The translations under genes were made by a program, and so were the position numbers. The notes under the pieces were generated by a model. The model was given only the letters and a program-made list of their open reading frames with translations, ran no database searches and was not told the origin of the DNA. A stretch of DNA of 64,000 nt from Lanius collurio (Eukaryota; Chordata; Aves; Passeriformes; Laniidae). Location: contig JACBWW010000017.1 in NCBI GenBank assembly GCA_020086605.1, positions 464,271-528,270 on the forward strand, in the 5' to 3' direction. Shown one piece after another: positions 1-12,240 of the stretch (positions within the stretch are counted from its first letter, which is position 1; each line of letters begins with the position of its first letter).

Positions 1-3000
1 TCAGTGAAAAGGAACAGGCACTTTTCATGCAGAATTCATCCTATCTAGTCTGACTTCTTTGAGAGGAGACAAATCATTCCCAACTCTAGTTTGAGTATAT
101 TGACTGGTGAGTTGAGCCACCTGAGCTCAATTCATCTGCATGGGATTATGCTGGGAATGAGGCAGGAAATACTTCAGTGCCCACAGTGACCCTGGACACC
201 TAAGGTTAGGACATGGCATCCCACCCCATCTCACCTCTGACAGATGCTGACTGCATGGCAGTTTTTGTTGGGATTTACCAGTGAGAACACCAGCACGTTT
301 GTCAGTGTCCCACAAACAGCCAAGGAGCGACCAACCCTGGCTCAGACCAATCCCTCCTATTCCTCTTATCCTTCAGTAAGTTCTCTCTGACAATGACCCT
401 GTTGGATGACTGTGGAAGAGTGTAAGAGTAGTAAGAATGTATTTCCTGTGATCTGCAGGATCAGGAGTATCTCTATAACCTCAGCCAATCCAGTTAAGAG
501 TTTTCTTCCAGTAATTCATTTAATTAGTTTTGGAAAACATTTACTACGCACAAGATCCCACAGCAAGAATTTCCACAGCTTAACAATGTAAGGTGTAAAA
601 AGTGTGACCTTACCTTGTATAGAGTCTGTCCTCTGACAAACCCAAGTCATTACACAGAAGTAGCTGATGCTTTTCCCAAATACTGAGCACTGGATCCTCT
701 GGGACCTCATCTACCTCTGGGAGCTAGAACTCTCCTCCTGGTCAAGCAGCTGATCAGAGATCTGCTCTTATTCTCATTATAATGAACAGAAGAGTGTGGG
801 TGCTCTCTGGTGTTGCAGTGGCCTCTCTGATCATCATGGCTTTCCAACACTGATTTCAGGGCCTAATAATTATGACTCCATTTGTTTTTTGGGGGGATTT
901 GAAATTGAAAATATCACCTGTAAAATTCTCCACAGAGCTACACATACTAGAATTTATACAAAGAATAGAAGCATGTCTATCTGTACTCAAAATTTGTGCT
1001 TTTCTAGCTCTGGTAAACAAAGGTTCACTTTAAAGGAGAAAAAAAAAGGAAACATTGGAGAGGTTTGGAAGGCAAGCAGTGAATCGTGGATGCCCAGCAT
1101 GCGGTGTTAGAGTGCTAAATTCAGGGAAACCAGCTTGCATCTCCCAAGCATATGCTGCTCTAACAACAGCTACAGAACAGAGCTGTGCTCTGAGGCACTG
1201 TGGAGAGGCAACCTATAGGGCTCCATCTGTCCCATTTCAGGCAAGGAAAGCTTATCTTTCCACAGGAAAGGAAGCTGCAAACTGATCACAATCATCTGGG
1301 GCTGGGGTTTCCTTGCTGGTTTATGTTTTTAAGAATGAGTGGCTAGATAACCCACTGTTTTGGATCAAATTATAAATGTTCACAGTTTGACTACAAGGTT
1401 CACATTCCAGCCATCAGCATCATGCAGGTACTGAAGTCCTGTAATGATCTCTGTGGCATTATGAGAAAACCTACACAGGCAATGGGCTCTGTTTTTTTGA
1501 TCAGTCTTTTAAAAACAATTTGAGAAAAATACAATTTATGCTGGAAAAGCAGGAGGCAGAGAAATGCACTAGGTGACCTCTCGTGGTCCATCCCTCCTGC
1601 TCTGTGATTATACAATAGCCAGAGTTCAGAGTCAAGGTTTCTCCAGTTTTTTTCTAGAAAAATCTCATGGAACTCTGAATAAAAAAATTACTGTGAATCG
1701 GAAAAGCAGAAGTAATTCTCAGAATATAGCTGATAAGTCTTATGTTCCTGTACCAGCACCCAGGTCATCACTTAGGATGAACCTCTGCATGTTTCTGCTG
1801 ACTCCTTTGCAGAACCTTGGTGTATTCAGCAATTCTCAGTGACTTCCCAGCACCCTTGTGGTTACAAATCCAGGGTGCTAGTCTCACAAGTCACAGAAAA
1901 ATCAAAGAGTCTCTTAAATTTACTCCCAAAGTAACAGGAACACGCAATAGGATTCATTTTCAGAGTTGTGCTATTGTTGCTTTAACTGCAAACACTGTCT
2001 CCCTAACCAGGTCATCTGAATGTACAGAAACATGTTCTTCCTTATGGAATACAAGCAAGTGGGTGAAATTAAGGCACAAAGATAATAGCATACACCAGAG
2101 AAAGAGAACTAAGCTTTTGCTTCAAAAACATCCTTCACAGAACGGTCTAGAGGGATTTGAAGTTTTCTCCTGAAAGTAGGTAAAAGTTAGAGCTTTCATT
2201 AGAGTTTCACTTTATATTTCCAGTTCATTTCAACCCACAGCTCAAAGTGAAATTCTAGGATTTGGGAAAATGAGCAAAAAACCTGAAGATGTGCATTAAA
2301 ATGTCACATGCAGAAATATTCCAGTTGGGGCCTTAAGGCACCATCCATTTTAAAGCTACAATGGAGTTGTGCAGTTTGACCTTCAAAGGCTTCTTTGAAA
2401 TTCCAGCCTTAAGCATCCCATCCAGTACTGCGCCTCCACGAGGCTGCAGGACTCACTCCTTCCTTTCTTACTGCAGGTAATCGGAGAAGGAAATACAATA
2501 AATGCTAAAATACCTGTCATCCTCTCATGTTTTCCAGTGGCAATACAAATGATACATAGACATGAAGGTTTTCTTTTTTTTTTTTTTTTTTTTGATGTAT
2601 CATGATACTGGTGACACTGAAAGAGTATTTGAGCATGACATGCAGGCCCATGCTAAAATTCATATCACATTGAATATGGATGCAGAGATAAAAGGAAGGG
2701 AGAAAAAAGTCTGTGGGGGAGTATCACAGTTCAGCAGCAAGGAAAGAATACAAAGAGATTTGAAGAATAATATTGTATGTGTGTTCAGTTAAAGAACATC
2801 ATGGCCTAGTTCTAAAAGCAAGAAGATCTTGTTTCAGCTCAAGATCCGGAGTTACCACCCCCAGGAATGACTTGGGGCTGAGGAACTGTGAGGTGGGCTG
2901 TTGCTGAGGAGGACAGAGTGTCTTAAAGGCTCTTAGATGTTGGTCCTCTTCCCACATGTTGGGCTTCTCAAGGCAGCAGACTTTTCCCTGGATAAACAAG

Positions 3001-5790
3001 AAAATTTCTTAGTCTTGGGTACATTCCTGTTTTTTTTAAAGGTTTAGGTGTTTGAGAGGTCTCTGGGCCTTTAGCAAGTTGAAATTCAAATAGAGAAGTG
3101 TTTGTTTTTACAGCTTAAAATTTCATGTGCTCTGATTGTCCCAGAGGCTGACAAAACTTTATACACCAAAAAGAGGAAAGGCTTTTCCTTCTTAATATGG
3201 AAGTCAGATTATAATTTCCAATTTAGATTTTGAAAGAAACATCCAAAATATGTTGATAAACACAAACACATCTTTTAGTTTTATGTCTAACTATTAAGAA
3301 GGTGATAGGAGCTGGGATAATTTTTATTTATGTTTTCTCCCATCAGCTGAATTCAGAAATAGTTGGGGTTTTACCTACAGGCTTGTTTTGCTGCAAAAAG
3401 GTGGAATGGGAGTTAAAGGTTGCAGTTCCAGCCAAGCTTTCTACAGGAAGAGCTTCTGAGCTCCAAGGGGGAGGTTCTGGTCAAACCCAGATGTGATAAA
3501 TTAGTACTGGAAGCAGAAGACACAAATCCTGCTGTGCTGTCCTTGACAGATTTGTCTGAATAGAAGCACAATCTACCCTCTGATGGCAGCTGCTTCCAGC
3601 AGAGTGGTGCCAGCCTGCTGGTTCCTTCACCCATCTTCCCTCACTGGTACTAAAGCTCCTGGTCCCATTTTACCCTAGATCTGTATTTCCCTGTCTTCCC
3701 CATCTGTTTCCTACAAAAAACAATATTGGAAGCTCTTTGTCATTTACTGGTTCCTTTAGTCCTTCTAATTTTGGGGTTTTTTTTTACATTTTCTCCTGTT
3801 TCTCTGTTCAGACAGATAAAGTAGATATAAGTCAGCAGAGGTTTGGAGAAGCAGATTGGCATACCAAGGAAGGCCATGGTCATTCCCACTTCCACTTACA
3901 GCCTTTGAAACTTCCTCAGAATTATTTGGTGAATAATTATGAATTATTTCCCTACTAATCAGAATCTAGCATTGTAAATGGGAGTTGGAGACAAAAGAGA
4001 GGGTTCAACACTTACCAGAAATAGGAAACCAAATGTCCTCTGGTTTAGTTTAAAGTCACTAGACCAGACTATTCCAGAGGGAAAATCACTACAGCCTCTC
4101 CCAGAAGCCTTAGTGCCTTTGGTGGAGCACAGTCCTGTTCACCTGTGAGACCAACTCCACTCTGTTTATAAACCTAAAACCTCTTGTTTGTGCAGTTACT
4201 TAATCACTGTGAAACAGCACATTACTGTTATCACATGGTTATACTAAAAGGAACATTTAAAAGGAAACAGAGCTTAAGGGTAAGGTAGGGTTTGGTGATC
4301 TGCCAAGCTGAAAATAGCATTTAACAGGCTTTTAATCTATTTCATAGGTTATTGTCCCCATGAGTGCTGTTACAGTCTACAGATAAGAAAAATGAGAACA
4401 AAGGGTTATTTTCACTTACAATTCAGCAGCTGCTGGTATTATTACTGTGTCATTGGTAATCAAACAGAGGTACACTAATAATTGTATCCTTTAGAATGCA
4501 GTGTGCAGTAAATATTTGTTGATTTAAAAATAAGCAGGCTGGAGAAATTAGACTGCTCTTTCTGTCAAAGTTAGCAGATTAAATGCTCATGGGCCAAGCA
4601 CCACCATGAGAGAAATGCCTGGCATTTGAGGAAGATTTTGTTGATCTCTGCAAGATTGCTCAGGTCTGTTTGCACTAGGGAAAAAAAAAGATGTTTGAAG
4701 TAAAAATGCAATTAAAATCAAAATTAAACACATGTTTTTGCTTTTGAATCCTAATTTGTAGATGGTACATAATATACTGTTTTATACCTTAGAGATCAGC
4801 AATTACCAAAATAACCCTCTACTTTCATCCATTTGACTTGCTGTAATTACCAGAATACACAAGGTATGAGAAGAAAAACTCCTTTATCTTTCTGCTCATC
4901 CCTCTGCTCAGGATGGAGAGAAGGGATTTCCTCACACACTGGAGAGGACAGGCAGATGGCCCAACAAGATGCTTTTCTCCATATTCAGCAGCACAGGGGA
5001 GCTACTGGAGGCTTTGTTTTGCCTTGTAAGGACAGGAGAAGGGAAAAGAGAATTTCCTTTGCTTGCAATTTTCCCTCTTCCACAGAAACAGTGACAGAGT
5101 GTAGGTTGGGATGGCAAAATGCCTTGTCCTTAGTGTCTGACAGGACTTGTTCAAGCTGCTTTTGAGTGTTGCACCCTGGAGAACCTGAAACAATAGTGGA
5201 ACATACTCTGTGCACGGTGCAAACTTAGAGGGCTGGACAGGCCTGAGCAGAGGGAAGGGATGCTGAGGAGATGGGAAGTGTTTTATCTTTGTTGCACAGC
5301 AGGACACAAAGTGCATGACTGCATTTAACTTAATAGGAGATGTCTGCAGTGCAGACTTCACCACTGGAGCTGTCTAGAGGCAGTGAGAAGAATCTGGCAC
5401 TTGTAGTGCCTGTGATGATTCTTTCTCATTCAGGAGAAAATGCAAAGAAGGATCTCAGGGAAGACAGATGCATAGTGTTTATACTTATGCCCTGTTTCTG
5501 TCCAGTAACAGTAAAGGAAAGACAGAATAATTAGCTCAGATAAGTTAATTCGTTTTTGAAGTGTCACAACTTTTTAGGAGACTTTCTCTCATTTTCAGAT
5601 ATGCATTAAGCACATCTAAGCCTATTTATTAGTAGCAGTCAGTAGGATTGATGTTCTGAAAGGTACTACACACTTATAAAAATATTACCTAAGGTGACTT
5701 GCACTGGTCAAATGGTAAAACAGACACAGCTGTGAGCCATAGCACACTGCTTAAACAGAGTCTTTGTTCTCCAAGGGGTACTGCAATAAC
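1..5790. other. Unique noncoding sequence, no gene seen
   Basis: The stretch is AT-leaning and CpG-poor. All open frames are short (at most about 118 codons), overlap one another on both strands and show no domain, biased composition or splice-site framing. No LINE, SINE or LTR signature was recognised apart from a poly(T) tract at 2574-2594. It is best read as intergenic or intronic background. Confidence 0.6.
2574..2594. repeat. Poly(T) tract, 21 bases
   Basis: An uninterrupted run of about 21 T follows ggttttc. No retroposed gene body or target-site duplication is evident beside it, so it may be a simple slippage tract rather than the tail of a minus-strand retrocopy. Confidence 0.9.
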
Positions 5791-5932
5791 CCTGATATTA
5801 GCAAAATTGGTTAGAACATGATGCTAATAATACCAAGGTTGTGGATTCAATCCCCATATGGGCAATGGCTTCAGAGTTTGACTTGATGATCCTTGAGGGT
5901 CCCTTTCAATTCAGAATATTCTGTGATCTGTG
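5791..5932 (+). mobile_element. tRNA-Ile-headed SINE with CR1 tail (TguSINE1-like)
   Basis: Positions about 5791-5864 read like a tRNA-Ile gene. They include an A-box-like TTAGCAAAATTGG, then ggttagaacatgatgctaat, then a B box close to consensus (GGATTCAATCCCC, 5842-5854) followed by atatgggca. Positions about 5865-5932 switch to the avian CR1 3' end: gacttgatgatccttgaggg, then tcagaatattctgtgat. This fusion of a tRNA-Ile head with a CR1 tail is the architecture of TguSINE1, a songbird SINE mobilised by the CR1 machinery (family knowledge). The copy is diverged from a functional tRNA: the acceptor stem is not paired and box A is degraded, so it is not a tRNA gene. The tail ends in a single imperfect ATTCTGTG unit. 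I could not delimit a target-site duplication. The family assignment rests on memory of its structure and was not aligned. Confidence 0.82.
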
Positions 5933-6024
5933 TCCTAACAGTGTAATAGCAGAAAAGTCCAGCTATCTTGATTTATGGGGTTTCTTTTAAAGATCTTGAA
6001 ATATTTAGGGAGGTCTTTGAAATT

Positions 6025-6077
6025 TGATGATGATGATAATAACAATAAAGATAATAATAATAATGGTAATAATAACA
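6025..6077. repeat. Imperfect (GAT)n/(AAT)n trinucleotide microsatellite
   Basis: Four GAT units are followed by interrupted AAT/AAC units, such as gataataataataatgg and taataataac. The frame-preserving repeats create a spurious Asp/Asn-rich ORF on the plus strand. It is not coding. Confidence 0.85.
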
Positions 6078-6985
6078 AAACCAGGCTTCAGGCAGTGTTT
6101 CTGCTCTGGTCCAAGCTGCATGCAACCACCACTACAACTTTCTGTAGGCAGGGATTTTTCCTCCTCAATCACCCTTTGGTTTTGTGACGAAGGCTCAGAC
6201 AGTAATAAACTGAATCTGAGCTACACATCTGCTTTTTCAAGTAGTGTTTGGTGCAGGGGCAACACTGACAGATTTCATTACAGCCCTGTTGATGTATTAA
6301 CACTGTCATCTCGGATGCAGTCGGGATGAGAGAGCCCTTGAGTGAAGCTGAGAGCTCCTGATACCAGCGTGGCAAATGATTCAGTGCAGATCATTATACA
6401 CATTGGCCTGTTATCTCCTCGACGTCGTGTGAGGCTGCAAGTGAGCTGTCTCCTTGCTTCATTATTTATTTTTCCTTAGCTCCAGGCTCTGCAAGTCGAG
6501 CAGCCTGGAGCAGCGCCGAGGAGCTGGTTTGGGTAGTGCTCAACACATGGGGAAAGCAGTGTGAGATCACAGCACTGCCAGGGTCTCCACTCAGGCTGGA
6601 GCACTCAGCTTCTGCCTCTGCAGTGGGAGAGGTCAGGGATGTCACAGGACACCCTGCTGGGAAGGATGGATGGCTTGCCATCTCTGTTTTTCTGCCAAGG
6701 CTTTTAGGGCCATTAGCAGGCTTTGCAGTCCGGTGTTTTGGAGAGAAGGTTGGCTGTGATCATCCTGATCATCTACTGCATCTTGCATCTGAGCAAGTTT
6801 AAGCTCTTTGGCAAGGATTGGACCTTTCCCTGCTTCCTGCAGATAAGCAAAATTATCTGCTTTGTAGACTGGGAGACTATAACAGGGAGATGAGGTTATT
6901 TTCCTTAGATCATGTTTGAAGAGTGGTAGCAGAACTGGCAATAAAAAGAGAAATCCCTCCTAGTGTTAGTCCTACTAACCCACAG

Positions 6986-7043
6986 CATCCCAGCCATGCC
7001 AGGAGTGAACCCTCCACCAGGCTGGAGACTCTGGGACCTACAG
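6986..7043 (+). other. Candidate internal exon, 58 nt, unassigned
   Basis: Upstream lies cctactaacccacag, containing an exact TACTAAC branch-point consensus 5 bases before the AG (6984-6985). Downstream the segment ends CAG followed by gtgagta at 7044, a consensus 5' splice site. The 58-nt segment is open in two frames. One, after one leading base, begins IPAMPGVNPPPGW and ends WDLQ; the other begins HPSHARSEP. There is an internal ATG in a fair context (gccATGc). No partner exon was recognised within reach, and neither peptide resembles a family I know. It could be an exon of a long noncoding RNA, a cassette exon, or a decoy pair of splice sites; such pairs occur by chance in tens of kilobases. 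Confidence 0.3.
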
Positions 7044-7688
7044 GTGAGTATTTATTTATGGCAAAGCCTCATGGTAAGAACTGTGAGCACAGGACCTCAG
7101 AAGCAAATTGCTTGGACAGAACCTGATGCTCCAAGTGCACCATGCAGCACCCGTGGACCACCCATGGCCTGGTGCCACCAGTGTCACCACTGCCCAGCAC
7201 ATCCCCGTGGGGGCTGGAGCAGGGGACAGCCACTGGGCAACTCAGGGTCCTCTGTGTGTGCCAGGCCCTCACCTCCTGGACCCTGGTACTCCCTGAAAAC
7301 ACATCCTTCTCCCTCAGTCCAGGCATTCCCTTTGCTCATGTAAACTGATAATTCGGTCTTCTTATTTAAGTGGAAATAGGCTGTGTTAGTCTAGCCAAGA
7401 GTCTGGTTTGTGCCTCTCACAATAGGCTTTAGCTTTAAAAACCCAGAGTTTTTCTGCTTGTCAAAAAAAGCAGACAAAAGCTCTGTCTCTGACAAGGGCT
7501 TGCTGTATGCTCCAGCAGCTGTTTCATTTCAACTTTGCCCATGAAGAAAGTCGTATTGTAGAGCAGGGTGGGGATAACTTGTGTCAAAAGCTTTTTAAAA
7601 GTTAGTTTGAAAGCGTATTTCATCTTCAAAATTTAAGTGGCTTATCCAACTCGTGGTAACTGGAATCAGCTTTCCTTATATGGATGCA

Positions 7689-7759
7689 GGGTGTCCCTCA
7701 GCTAGTCATCAAAATTAGCTGAGGGTGTCCCTCAGCTAGTCATCAAAATTGAGCTGAGG
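7689..7759. repeat. Tandem duplication (34-bp period) of a hairpin-forming unit
   Basis: The unit gggtgtccctcagctagtca plus tcaaaatt occurs at 7689 and again at 7723. It is identical over 28 bases, with a one-base G insertion near the end of the second copy. Each copy contains the perfect inverted repeat CCCTCAGCT / AGCTGAGG(G), with arms at 7695-7703 and 7717-7725 and a 13-base loop, so the locus is four alternating arms. It is not part of any mobile element I recognise. Confidence 0.9.
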
Positions 7760-9333
7760 CAGCAGTTTGGGGACTGCAGAAGAGCCAGCCTGGAGACAGC
7801 ACTGCTGAGAGTGTGTGTGTCACAGCCCTGGGAAGGGTGTGGGGGTGCTGGCACTGCATGCCTTCTCCTGTTGTCTCTGGAGATCAAATCTGAGCCTGGA
7901 CCTCCAGCAGGAGGTGAGGTTGGTGGGCTTATCTCAGCCCCTGTGCCAGCAGAGCACAAACTGCCAGGTTTGGCTGTTTGGTTGGGTGGGAGAAATAAGG
8001 AAATCCATGTCTGGCATCATAAGGGTGATTCATCTGAGAATTCATACCAAAGCAGCCTGGAGACACTTGTACAAATCCCACTGCCTCCTCCCTGGCTGTA
8101 CCTGCTGCTACAAGCCCTTTATTGTCAGGAGGGTTACTGTGCTTCCTAAGTGCTGTCTGCAATCCCTTCCTCTCCCAGCCAAACCCACCCAGCTGCCAAT
8201 GCGTGCTGGGTATGGGGATTATTGATGAAAGCTGAGCAAGACACCACATGTGGCAGGCTAATTAGAGGGATCCCAAAACAGTGAATATCCATGAGCGTGG
8301 TAAAATATGGATGAATAGAGCCCAGGGGAGTATATTCTCAAATCAGACATGCAGCTTGCATTGGAACCAGAGGAGAAGCTGAGTAACTGAGCTCTGCACG
8401 TCAAGTTGAAATCTCCTTCTGTACACATTAAGGCTGATTGCTGAAAATGCCTCACAACTCATTCGATAAAAGCAGCAAATAATCATTGTTTGTGTAGAGG
8501 AGATGGGGAAATGTACATTTAACACTCTTCAACAACTCCCCTAATGCTGTTAGGGCATCTGTCTATTTTTACACCAATTTAAAAAATGCAGTCCCTGAAG
8601 GTCACTCTTTAGGAAAGGCCTTAATTAAGATTTCTGCCTGCAGCAAATTGTATGAAGTATAATACATCACGCTGTAGCAACCCAGATACAGATCATTGGC
8701 TACCTTGGTCCAGTCATGTGGTATGAGCAACTATTACCATTTTCTTATCATCAAGGATCATTTTACAATGTGAACAAAAAAATTAGCAGCATCCAGGTTT
8801 TCTTGAAATGTCCATGAAAAGATAGAAAAATGTCTGCCATTCAGGCTAAATAAAGCATTCTGTTAGGGAGTGAAGGTCAAATGGAGACATTCACTTTACT
8901 GACAGAAAAATGTAAATCTTCTTTGCATCATAAATATTAAAAACAATACTGTTTAAAAGGTCTAATTTATTTTTATTGAATTAATTTCCTTCCATCTGTT
9001 TTTCTGCTCTTTCCCTCTGGAGCTCCAAGGGCTATCCTTCCCAAACCAAGGACAAATCCTCTCTGCCTGCCGAGCCTGAAAGTTCAGTGTGGGTGCATTT
9101 CCAATTCAGAACTTTTAAGCCCTTTTTTTCCAAACCACCCAAAGCTCTGGCTATGTTCAAAGGCAAAAGCACCTCTGCAGTACCACATTCCTGAGTGCAT
9201 CTCTTTAACCCCTTCCACTCTCACTGCAAACCCCTTCCCCCACAGTTCTTTATGGGAGAGCCCCTATGCATTCCTGAGGTTGCACATACACACAAAAGCC
9301 CCTCCTTCAGAGACAGCTGCAAGATCATTTGTT

Positions 9334-9667
9334 CTCTACAACTACCTGAAAGGGAGGTTGTAGCAAGGTGGAGGTTGGTCTCTTTTTCCAGCCAACAGAA
9401 TGAGAGGAAATGGCCTCAAGTTTCATTAGGGGAGGTTTAGATTGGATATTAGAAGAAAAAAAAAATCTTTACAGAAAGGGTGGTTAGACTTTGCAACAGG
9501 CTACCCAAGGGAAGTGGTGGAATCACCATCCCTGGTAGTGGTCACAAAGAATGTGGATGTGGCATTTGGAGACATGGCCTAGTGGTGGCACAAAGCAGTG
9601 CTAGGTTAACATTTGGATATGGTGATCTTAGAAGTCTTTTCCAACCTCAACAATTCTCTGATTCTGT
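9334..9667 (+). mobile_element. CR1 LINE, 5'-truncated 3' end
   Basis: The block has the standard avian CR1 3' course on the plus strand. It begins tctctacaactacctgaaag near 9334, then has the gccaacagaatgagaggaaatggcctcaag section, the acaggctacccaagggaagtggtggaatcaccatccc section, and finally tcttttccaacctcaacaat followed by the tail ctctgattctgt ending at 9667. It keeps the end of the ORF2/3'UTR region only and is well diverged, with a short A-rich insertion near 9452. 5' truncation is normal for CR1. An ORF track over it is a relic with no function. Confidence 0.92.
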
Positions 9668-11443
9668 AACCAGTGCCATAATGTACACTCCTTTCAAGTT
9701 TTCAAATTCCTGTTTCTATTCAGCAGCAAATCTTCCATTTTTGCTTCTGTCCATGCACCATTATCCAAATCAATATTTTAGTTCCTGCCCTAGATAAACT
9801 GTCTTCATGGGGAAAAGGAGCCTATTTTGGATGGCTCTTACTTCCCAAGAATAAAGTATTTTCTGTTCAGATATGCTCAGGAACGCTCATTAGTTGGTAA
9901 AACATAAGTACTCACCTGTTGTTAATAGTGATGCCTGTGAAATCTCAATCCTATTGCAAGGAGTGAGGAGGACAGAGGTGTTATTAGTGGAAAGACTGAG
10001 TGGTGTGGTTAAATATGAGCTAAACCCAGCTATTGCTCTCAAGTGTCAGAGGCTGACTTATTAGGGGCACTTGAATCAGGGGCAGGGCACTAGAAAAATT
10101 CACACAACTACTGATCCTCTTTCCCCCACACAAACTACAAGGCAGATTCAAACCAAGCCCCTGTGGCAGGTTGATCATGGAGTTTGTTTACAGATGGACA
10201 AGACAGGAGGATCTCTGTCTCCCCACTTTGAAACTGGCAGCTTTAGAGGAGCAGGAGGAGGGAAATCAAAGCCTTCAGTAGCTGTGATGTTTCCCTCCAC
10301 TCTCTCATGTTTGTTCTCAACAATGCTGATATCCAGCTCCATCCCAAAGCAGAAATTACTAAGAACTAAAAAAAACCACTTCTCTTGCAGATTTTCCTTC
10401 GTAGACAGAAATATCCCTGAATAATCTTTTTCTTTGAAATCTACCCATGGGTAGTCCCACATTACCTCAGTAATACCTCTGCCCAAAGATTACTATTTCC
10501 CAGCTATCTATCCTTCCTCTTTCCTCTACTGCATGGCTGCAATGTTTTGGACTCTTGTCACTATAACAGCTGCAATTACAAGAAGTTGGCTCTGGCAAGC
10601 ATTTTCCAGGGTCATGTCCTCAGAATGCATCTAGAAAATGCATGGCAGTTTTTGGAGACAGGCATCCATCTCTCACAGGTCACCAGGGATCACAAGTTGC
10701 CAGAGTTGGCCTAGTATGCACCAGGAACACGATGCTCTGGAAGGTCAGCACAAGCTGAATTTGTTAGGATCTCACCAGCAGGTTTTCCAAAATATCTGAT
10801 ATTCTTAAAATGACTGGGAGAGGCAAGGAGGAAAAGTGCATTTGTAGGGACTGTCACCGGCATGGGGCTATATCCCAAGTCCACACTCTATCACTTCTCT
10901 GAATTGCAGAGAGATTGCTGCTTACTCTGCATAATATAAGCACTTGAAAGGAAAAATGGAAAAATGGGAAAATTTCTTCTTGGTCTTTAAAACAGCAACT
11001 TGTTCTAACGTTTTCCTTTTTTATTTCTATTGGAGGAAAGCATTTCTCTTTACTAGCTGTCAAGTCAGTGAGGAATAATTTAGTGTTTTAGCCTTGTGCA
11101 TTGTAAGAGGCCAGTAATCAACAACCCCTGGAGTCCTGGTAGCATTTAATATTGCATCTTTTGAGGGCATGGCAGCATACATGGCCTTGAGAATGTGAGG
11201 GTGAAAAACAGCAGTAAGTATATAAAAGAAGCCTGTCTTTAACAGAAACAGACAGTATTCTTCTTTTCCTGCTATGCAAAATGCCCCTGTGATACAAAGC
11301 AGTTAGAAACAGATGACAGTAGCATTTCAAAGCAGTCAGGAGTGCAGCAACCTAACTACCTTCTTGTCTTTCTTTCATTATTTAACTTCACTGTCATGTT
11401 GAGGGAAGGTTTTAGTAAATGACGTGCTGCCAGAAAGATGAAT
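9668..11443. other. Unique noncoding sequence, nothing recognised
   Basis: There is no repeat signature, splice-framed ORF or RNA gene that I can support. The longest open frame is 117 codons, overlapping a 103-codon antisense frame near 10175-10486, which is the pattern expected from chance. Confidence 0.55.

Positions 11444-11484
<41 letters not shown>
11444..11484. repeat. (GATA)n microsatellite, about 10 units
   Basis: About ten uninterrupted GATA units. On the minus strand they are read as a spurious serial Ile-Tyr-Leu-Ser peptide. Perfect arrays of this length are usually length-polymorphic. Confidence 0.95.
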
Positions 11485-12130
11485 GAAAGTCTTCACATGA
11501 GAAAGAGGCAGTTTACCTATGACTTTCTTGCATGTCACTTTTCAAGCAGATTTTCAAGTATTTTTTCTCCCCTTTGCAGCCGAGTGAGAGAAATATAGCC
11601 TGCACATGAGAGATAATATTGTCCTGGGAAATATCGAGTGGATTAATGTATTTCTACTGAAGCTAGCAGGAAATTGTGTTTCAGTTTGTGCTTATGTGCT
11701 TATTGTGAATGCGTCATATTGAGAACAATTTGTTAAACAAGAAACCTAGGGTGTTAAAAAAATCAAAAGGGACAATAAACTGGAATGTCAGGTTCTATTA
11801 TAGTCTTGATGTGTATCTGTATTGTCAATAACCCTGATGCCAACGACTGACTCCCTTCATTCTTGTTTTATAATGAAACAAAGAAGGCTGTGGTTTTGCA
11901 AGTTATTTATGGTCCAGCTCTAAGATTTCCTATACTTGTAGAACATCCCATTGATGGGACCTCAGACTTACTCACTACTGCAGCTGGCTGAGATGTTTCC
12001 ATAGCCACCCCCTGCCTCTGTGCAGGAGCCTTCCAAGGATTCTGAAAGCTTGTTCAGCAAGGGGGCTTGCAGCATGCAATTAAAGCCTCTCCTACTTACA
12101 AAAGCAGACCTCGTCCTTTTGGTGTCATTT

Positions 12131-12177
12131 GTGTGTGTGCATATGTGTATATATATTTATATATATTTTGTATATAC

Positions 12178-12213
<36 letters not shown>

Positions 12214-12240
12214 GTATGTATAAGCCAATGTATGTATATA
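12131..12240. repeat. Compound TG/TA microsatellite with TATATG hexamer array
   Basis: The tract runs from (GT)n through (TA)n into about five TATATG hexamers (12181-12210) and then TATG tetramers. The flank taagccaatgtatgtatata followed by ttaagccaag repeats the end of the tract imperfectly. The open frames across it (Ile/Cys or Met/Tyr strings) are artefacts. Confidence 0.9.

Larger units (their letters stand above)
5933..9333. other. Unique noncoding sequence with local GC-richer patches
   Basis: Positions 6530-7330 are GC-richer than the surroundings and contain several overlapping ORFs on both strands, none recognisable. The stretch holds a trinucleotide repeat, a candidate spliced exon and a duplicated hairpin, each listed separately. 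Positions 8530-8990 are AT-rich with TAATTAA-type motifs and no repeat signature, and may be a conserved noncoding element. Confidence 0.55.

Noticed and set aside
5791..5864. Functional tRNA-Ile gene
   Set aside because: Acceptor pairing is lost, box A is degraded and a CR1 tail follows directly, so it is the head of a SINE.
11356..11538. 60-codon minus-strand ORF with serial Ile-Tyr-Leu-Ser
   Set aside because: It is only the translation of the GATA microsatellite.
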